Assembly: GCF_004123675.1 (NCBI RefSeq)
Contig: NZ_CP035417.1
Location: 3,835,501-3,899,500 of the forward strand
Length of the DNA stretch: 64,000 nucleotides
Reading direction: 5' to 3'
Origin: Leisingera sp. NJS204
Lineage (GTDB): Bacteria; Pseudomonadota; Alphaproteobacteria; Rhodobacterales; Rhodobacteraceae
Shown: positions 61,983-64,000 of the stretch, piece after piece
How positions within the stretch are numbered: position 1 is the first letter of the stretch
Layout: each line of letters begins with the position of its first letter
Notes under the pieces: generated by a model
What the model saw: only the letters and a program-made list of their open reading frames with translations
Database searches by the model: none
What the model was told of the DNA's origin: nothing
Translations under genes and position numbers: made by a program

Positions 61983-63371
61983 TTACGTCCAGGCCAGAAC
62001 CGTCATCGGCTGATCCAGCCCGCGCACCTCTTGATCCGGATGCCGGGCGTTGCCGTCCAGCAGATCCAGGCCGGCCTGCTCTGCCCTCACCTGCGCGGCC
62101 AGCGTTTCGCTGATCACAATCCCGGCCTGCAGCTTGCGGGTCAGGTTCTCCAGCCGGGCGGCGATATTCACTGTCATGCCCAGCACGGCAAACTCCAGCC
62201 GGTTGGAGCCGATATCGCCCAGCAACGCTTCGCCATAGTGAATTCCGATCCCGGCGCGGATTTCCGCCTTACCCTGACGGGCGCGCTCCCTGTTCCATGC
62301 CATCAGCGACTCGCGCATGGAATGGGCACAGGCCAGTGCATTGGTGGCATCCTGCCGGCCGGCAACCGGCGTTCCAAATGTCGCCATCAGCCCGTCGCCC
62401 AAGTATTTGTCCAGCGTGCCGTGATGGCGGAACACCTCCCCCTCCATCCGGCCGTGGAATTCCCGCAAGAGGTCAATCACCATTCGCGGGTCCATCCCTG
62501 AAGACAACCGGGTAAAGCCAACGATGTCGATGAACAGCACCGCCACATTTTCGCTGCGCACCTGCTTCAGCGGCTCGTCGTTCTGCGACAGCTGGTCCAC
62601 CACATTGGGCGAGAAATAGCGAGACAGATTGGCCCGCTCCCGCTCCAGGCTGGCGTTGCTCCTCAGCAGTGCGTTGAACCGGCGCACCGAAAAGCCCAGC
62701 GTCACCGCCACCAGCACAAAGACCACGGCCTCCTGCACCCGCAGCTGGATCACAAAACTGTTTGGGTCAAAAAACCCGGCCAGCTCCGGGTCAAAATCAA
62801 GCGCTGTGGTTACAGCCTCCGAAAGACCGGGAACCGGAACGGCAAACCACCACGCCAGCGCCAGCGCGCTGAGCCACATCGTCGCCGTCCATGTGCCGAT
62901 CGCAATCACTGTGCGCCAGGAATAAGCCATAGTGCCTGCGGCCAAGATGACAAAGAAATATTGAAAGTTATCAAACCTGTATTGCATGGCTACCGGTATA
63001 TCCCGGGCGTCGAACGGGTTGGGCACGACCAGGCCGATGGTCATAATGAGAAGATCGAGAAAGATCAGAAACAGCTCCTGCCGTGACCTGCCCACTGTCC
63101 CCACCCGGCTGATGAACCAGCCGTTAAGGCACAAGAGCGCAAGAATGCCGTGGTAGTACAGCACGCTCCAGACTGGGTTCAGGAAGACGATGAAGACCGC
63201 GATTATGGGCAGTGCGATCCAGCGGGCCCGCACAGCCAGCTGCAGCCCGCGCCGCTTGTGCGCATCCAGCGCCGCCTCTGCAAATCTGTTTTCCGCAGTC
63301 GAAATGTTCTGACCACCGGTTCCGGGTTCCTGGACAGCTCCGGTTCCGGAGATAAATGCGGTATCGGTCAT
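61983..63371 (-). CDS. Membrane-anchored class III adenylate/guanylate cyclase
   Basis: The 462-residue protein has about six membrane helices in its N-terminal half (about 45-245) and a C-terminal class III cyclase domain (about 275-455). The metal aspartates are in VAVLFIDIVGFT and KYLGDGLMATFG; the transition-state Asn-Arg pair is in VNIAARLEN. The position that usually carries Asp or Thr for purine choice (in TVIG-D/N-TVN) is alanine here (FAVLGMTVN), so nucleotide specificity is uncertain. Such enzymes make cAMP in response to membrane signals. Confidence 0.85.
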   Translation of the reverse strand: MTDTAFISGTGAVQEPGTGGQNISTAENRFAEAALDAHKRRGLQLAVRARWIALPIIAVFIVFLNPVWSVLYYHGILALLCLNGWFISRVGTVGRSRQELFLIFLDLLIMTIGLVVPNPFDARDIPVAMQYRFDNFQYFFVILAAGTMAYSWRTVIAIGTWTATMWLSALALAWWFAVPVPGLSEAVTTALDFDPELAGFFDPNSFVIQLRVQEAVVFVLVAVTLGFSVRRFNALLRSNASLERERANLSRYFSPNVVDQLSQNDEPLKQVRSENVAVLFIDIVGFTRLSSGMDPRMVIDLLREFHGRMEGEVFRHHGTLDKYLGDGLMATFGTPVAGRQDATNALACAHSMRESLMAWNRERARQGKAEIRAGIGIHYGEALLGDIGSNRLEFAVLGMTVNIAARLENLTRKLQAGIVISETLAAQVRAEQAGLDLLDGNARHPDQEVRGLDQPMTVLAWT

Positions 63372-63466
63372 GGGCTTTCCCCTCTTCCCGCTGGCTGCCG
63401 CCGCGTCAGTATTGCAGATAGTTGCGCTGTTCTGATCAGGGAATAGCGCATCACAGCGCAGAAACT

Positions 63467-63493
63467 AAAAAACCCCGCCTGATGCAGGCGGGG
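63467..63493 (-). terminator. Intrinsic terminator after ccrM
   Basis: CCCCGCCTG-ATG-CAGGCGGGG forms a 9-bp stem; on the minus strand it is followed by TTTTTTAG. It lies about 70 bp past the ccrM stop. Confidence 0.85.
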
Positions 63494-63503
63494 CAAGGTG
63501 TGC

Positions 63504-63524
63504 GCCTGTGCATTATGCACAGGC
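63504..63524. repeat. Perfect 10-bp palindrome just past ccrM
   Basis: GCCTGTGCAT-T-ATGCACAGGC is two perfect 10-bp arms around a single base, between the ccrM stop and its terminator. A one-base loop cannot form in RNA without losing pairs, so it may be a protein-binding site rather than a terminator. Confidence 0.5.
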
Positions 63525-63563
63525 ACCTGCAATAGGTTTTCACGCTCACAAAAGCCCCGGGCC

Positions 63564-64000
63564 TCAGTTCTGCATCTCAGCCCGGATCTGCTGGCGCAGC
63601 ACGTCGATCGGCACTGTCTTGCCCTCGCGCTTGAAACACCAGTAGGTCCAGCCGTTGCAGGACGGCGCGTTTTCCAGATGTGCGCCCACCTGGTGGATCG
63701 AGCCTTTGATGTTGTCGCCGATCAGGGTACCGTCCGCGCGCACCTTGGCCTTGTGGCGGCGGTTCATCGAATACAGCTCCTCGCCCGGTCGCAGCATGCC
63801 GCGCTCAACCAGCTGACCGAAGGGCACCCGCGGTGCCGCGCGTTTGCTGGCAGACACTTCCAGGGCCTCGCGGTCGAATTTGCGCACAGCCTTGATCCGC
63901 TTCTCCGCCACCTTGCGATAAGCTTCCTCGCGTTCGATGCCGATGAACTCGCGCCCGAGCATCTTGGCCACAGCGCCGGTGGTGCCAGTGCCAAAGAACG
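63564..64000 (-). CDS. ccrM: CcrM-type DNA adenine methyltransferase, C-terminal part
   Basis: The gene is cut by the window edge; about 145 C-terminal codons are visible. The frame enters with FFGTGTTGAVAKMLGREFIGIEREEAYRKVAEKRI, the last part of the N6-adenine methyltransferase fold (FFGTGTTG is a SAM-binding motif). The end carries the CcrM-specific DNA-binding RAMA-like tail with VRADGTLIGDNIKGSIHQVGAHLENAPSCNGWTYWCF. CcrM methylates GANTC and couples DNA replication to the cell cycle in alphaproteobacteria. It reads leftward, with a strong terminator downstream. Confidence 0.9.
   Translation of the reverse strand, partial: FFGTGTTGAVAKMLGREFIGIEREEAYRKVAEKRIKAVRKFDREALEVSASKRAAPRVPFGQLVERGMLRPGEELYSMNRRHKAKVRADGTLIGDNIKGSIHQVGAHLENAPSCNGWTYWCFKREGKTVPIDVLRQQIRAEMQN

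Overview
The window is about 64 kb of GC-rich chromosome from an alphaproteobacterium of the Roseobacter group (Rhodobacteraceae); a Leisingera/Phaeobacter/Ruegeria-like genus is my best guess. This rests on gene order and family content: leuS-lptE-holA, pmbA-cysQ-waaA-lpxK, dciA-dsbA next to mutY, a CcrM-type methylase, a GlxA-type regulator among dimethylglycine/sarcosine dehydrogenase genes, and a TRAP transporter. I see no rRNA, tRNA, CRISPR array, prophage or insertion sequence. Nearly all sequence is dense protein-coding housekeeping or catabolic DNA.

Layout. 1-1226: the start of a periplasmic nitrate reductase operon (napEFDA, reading leftward) with an FNR-type box upstream. 1581-8293: gyrB, recF and dnaN on the minus strand, split by a small island (a quinone-reductase-like flavoprotein, its divergent TetR regulator with three operator copies, and a LysE-type exporter). 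8468-16654: a methyl-amine (glycine betaine type) catabolic region with two FAD/GcvT demethylating dehydrogenases, a homocysteine methyltransferase, a GlxA/AraC regulator, a GFA-family protein fitting formaldehyde handling, and an XRE-cupin regulator with its likely operator. 16794-22428: free methionine sulfoxide reductase, thiolase, an anti-sigma/anti-anti-sigma pair, a gamma-glutamyltransferase homologue, hspQ and a frameshifted AEC transporter pseudogene. 22502-33624: lytic transglycosylase lipoprotein, lolA-ftsK, aminotransferase, amidase, ubiH-like hydroxylase, the ybbN/LON/Trm112 operon, and a structured intergenic element. 33635-46616: xthA, an OmpR-type regulator, ribA-YkuD, YggS, a porin, a DUF3576 lipoprotein, leuS-lptE-holA, a GST, a flavoprotein and a GntR regulator. 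46715-50016: a TakP-like TRAP transporter behind a 20-bp palindrome. 50060-64000: VOC/crotonase/SDR operon, DUF2125 protein, pmbA-cysQ-waaA-lpxK, dsbA-dciA, mutY, alkB-like hydroxylase, an adenylate cyclase, and the 3' end of ccrM at the window edge.

How the parts work together. The betaine-type cluster would move methyl groups from betaine to homocysteine, then oxidise dimethylglycine and sarcosine towards glycine. Each demethylation yields a one-carbon unit that the GcvT domains pass to folate or that leaves as formaldehyde. The envelope genes (lptE, waaA, lpxK, lolA, porin, dsbA, YkuD) are spread over several small operons. No wholly new system is evident. The most interesting unexplained signals are non-coding: two 16-bp TGTCCCC palindromes 34 bp apart upstream of dnaN, a nested multi-hairpin element at 33461-33624, a recurring GAGTATTTTT...AAGATGAA-like motif, and an intra-operon terminator in the TRAP operon.
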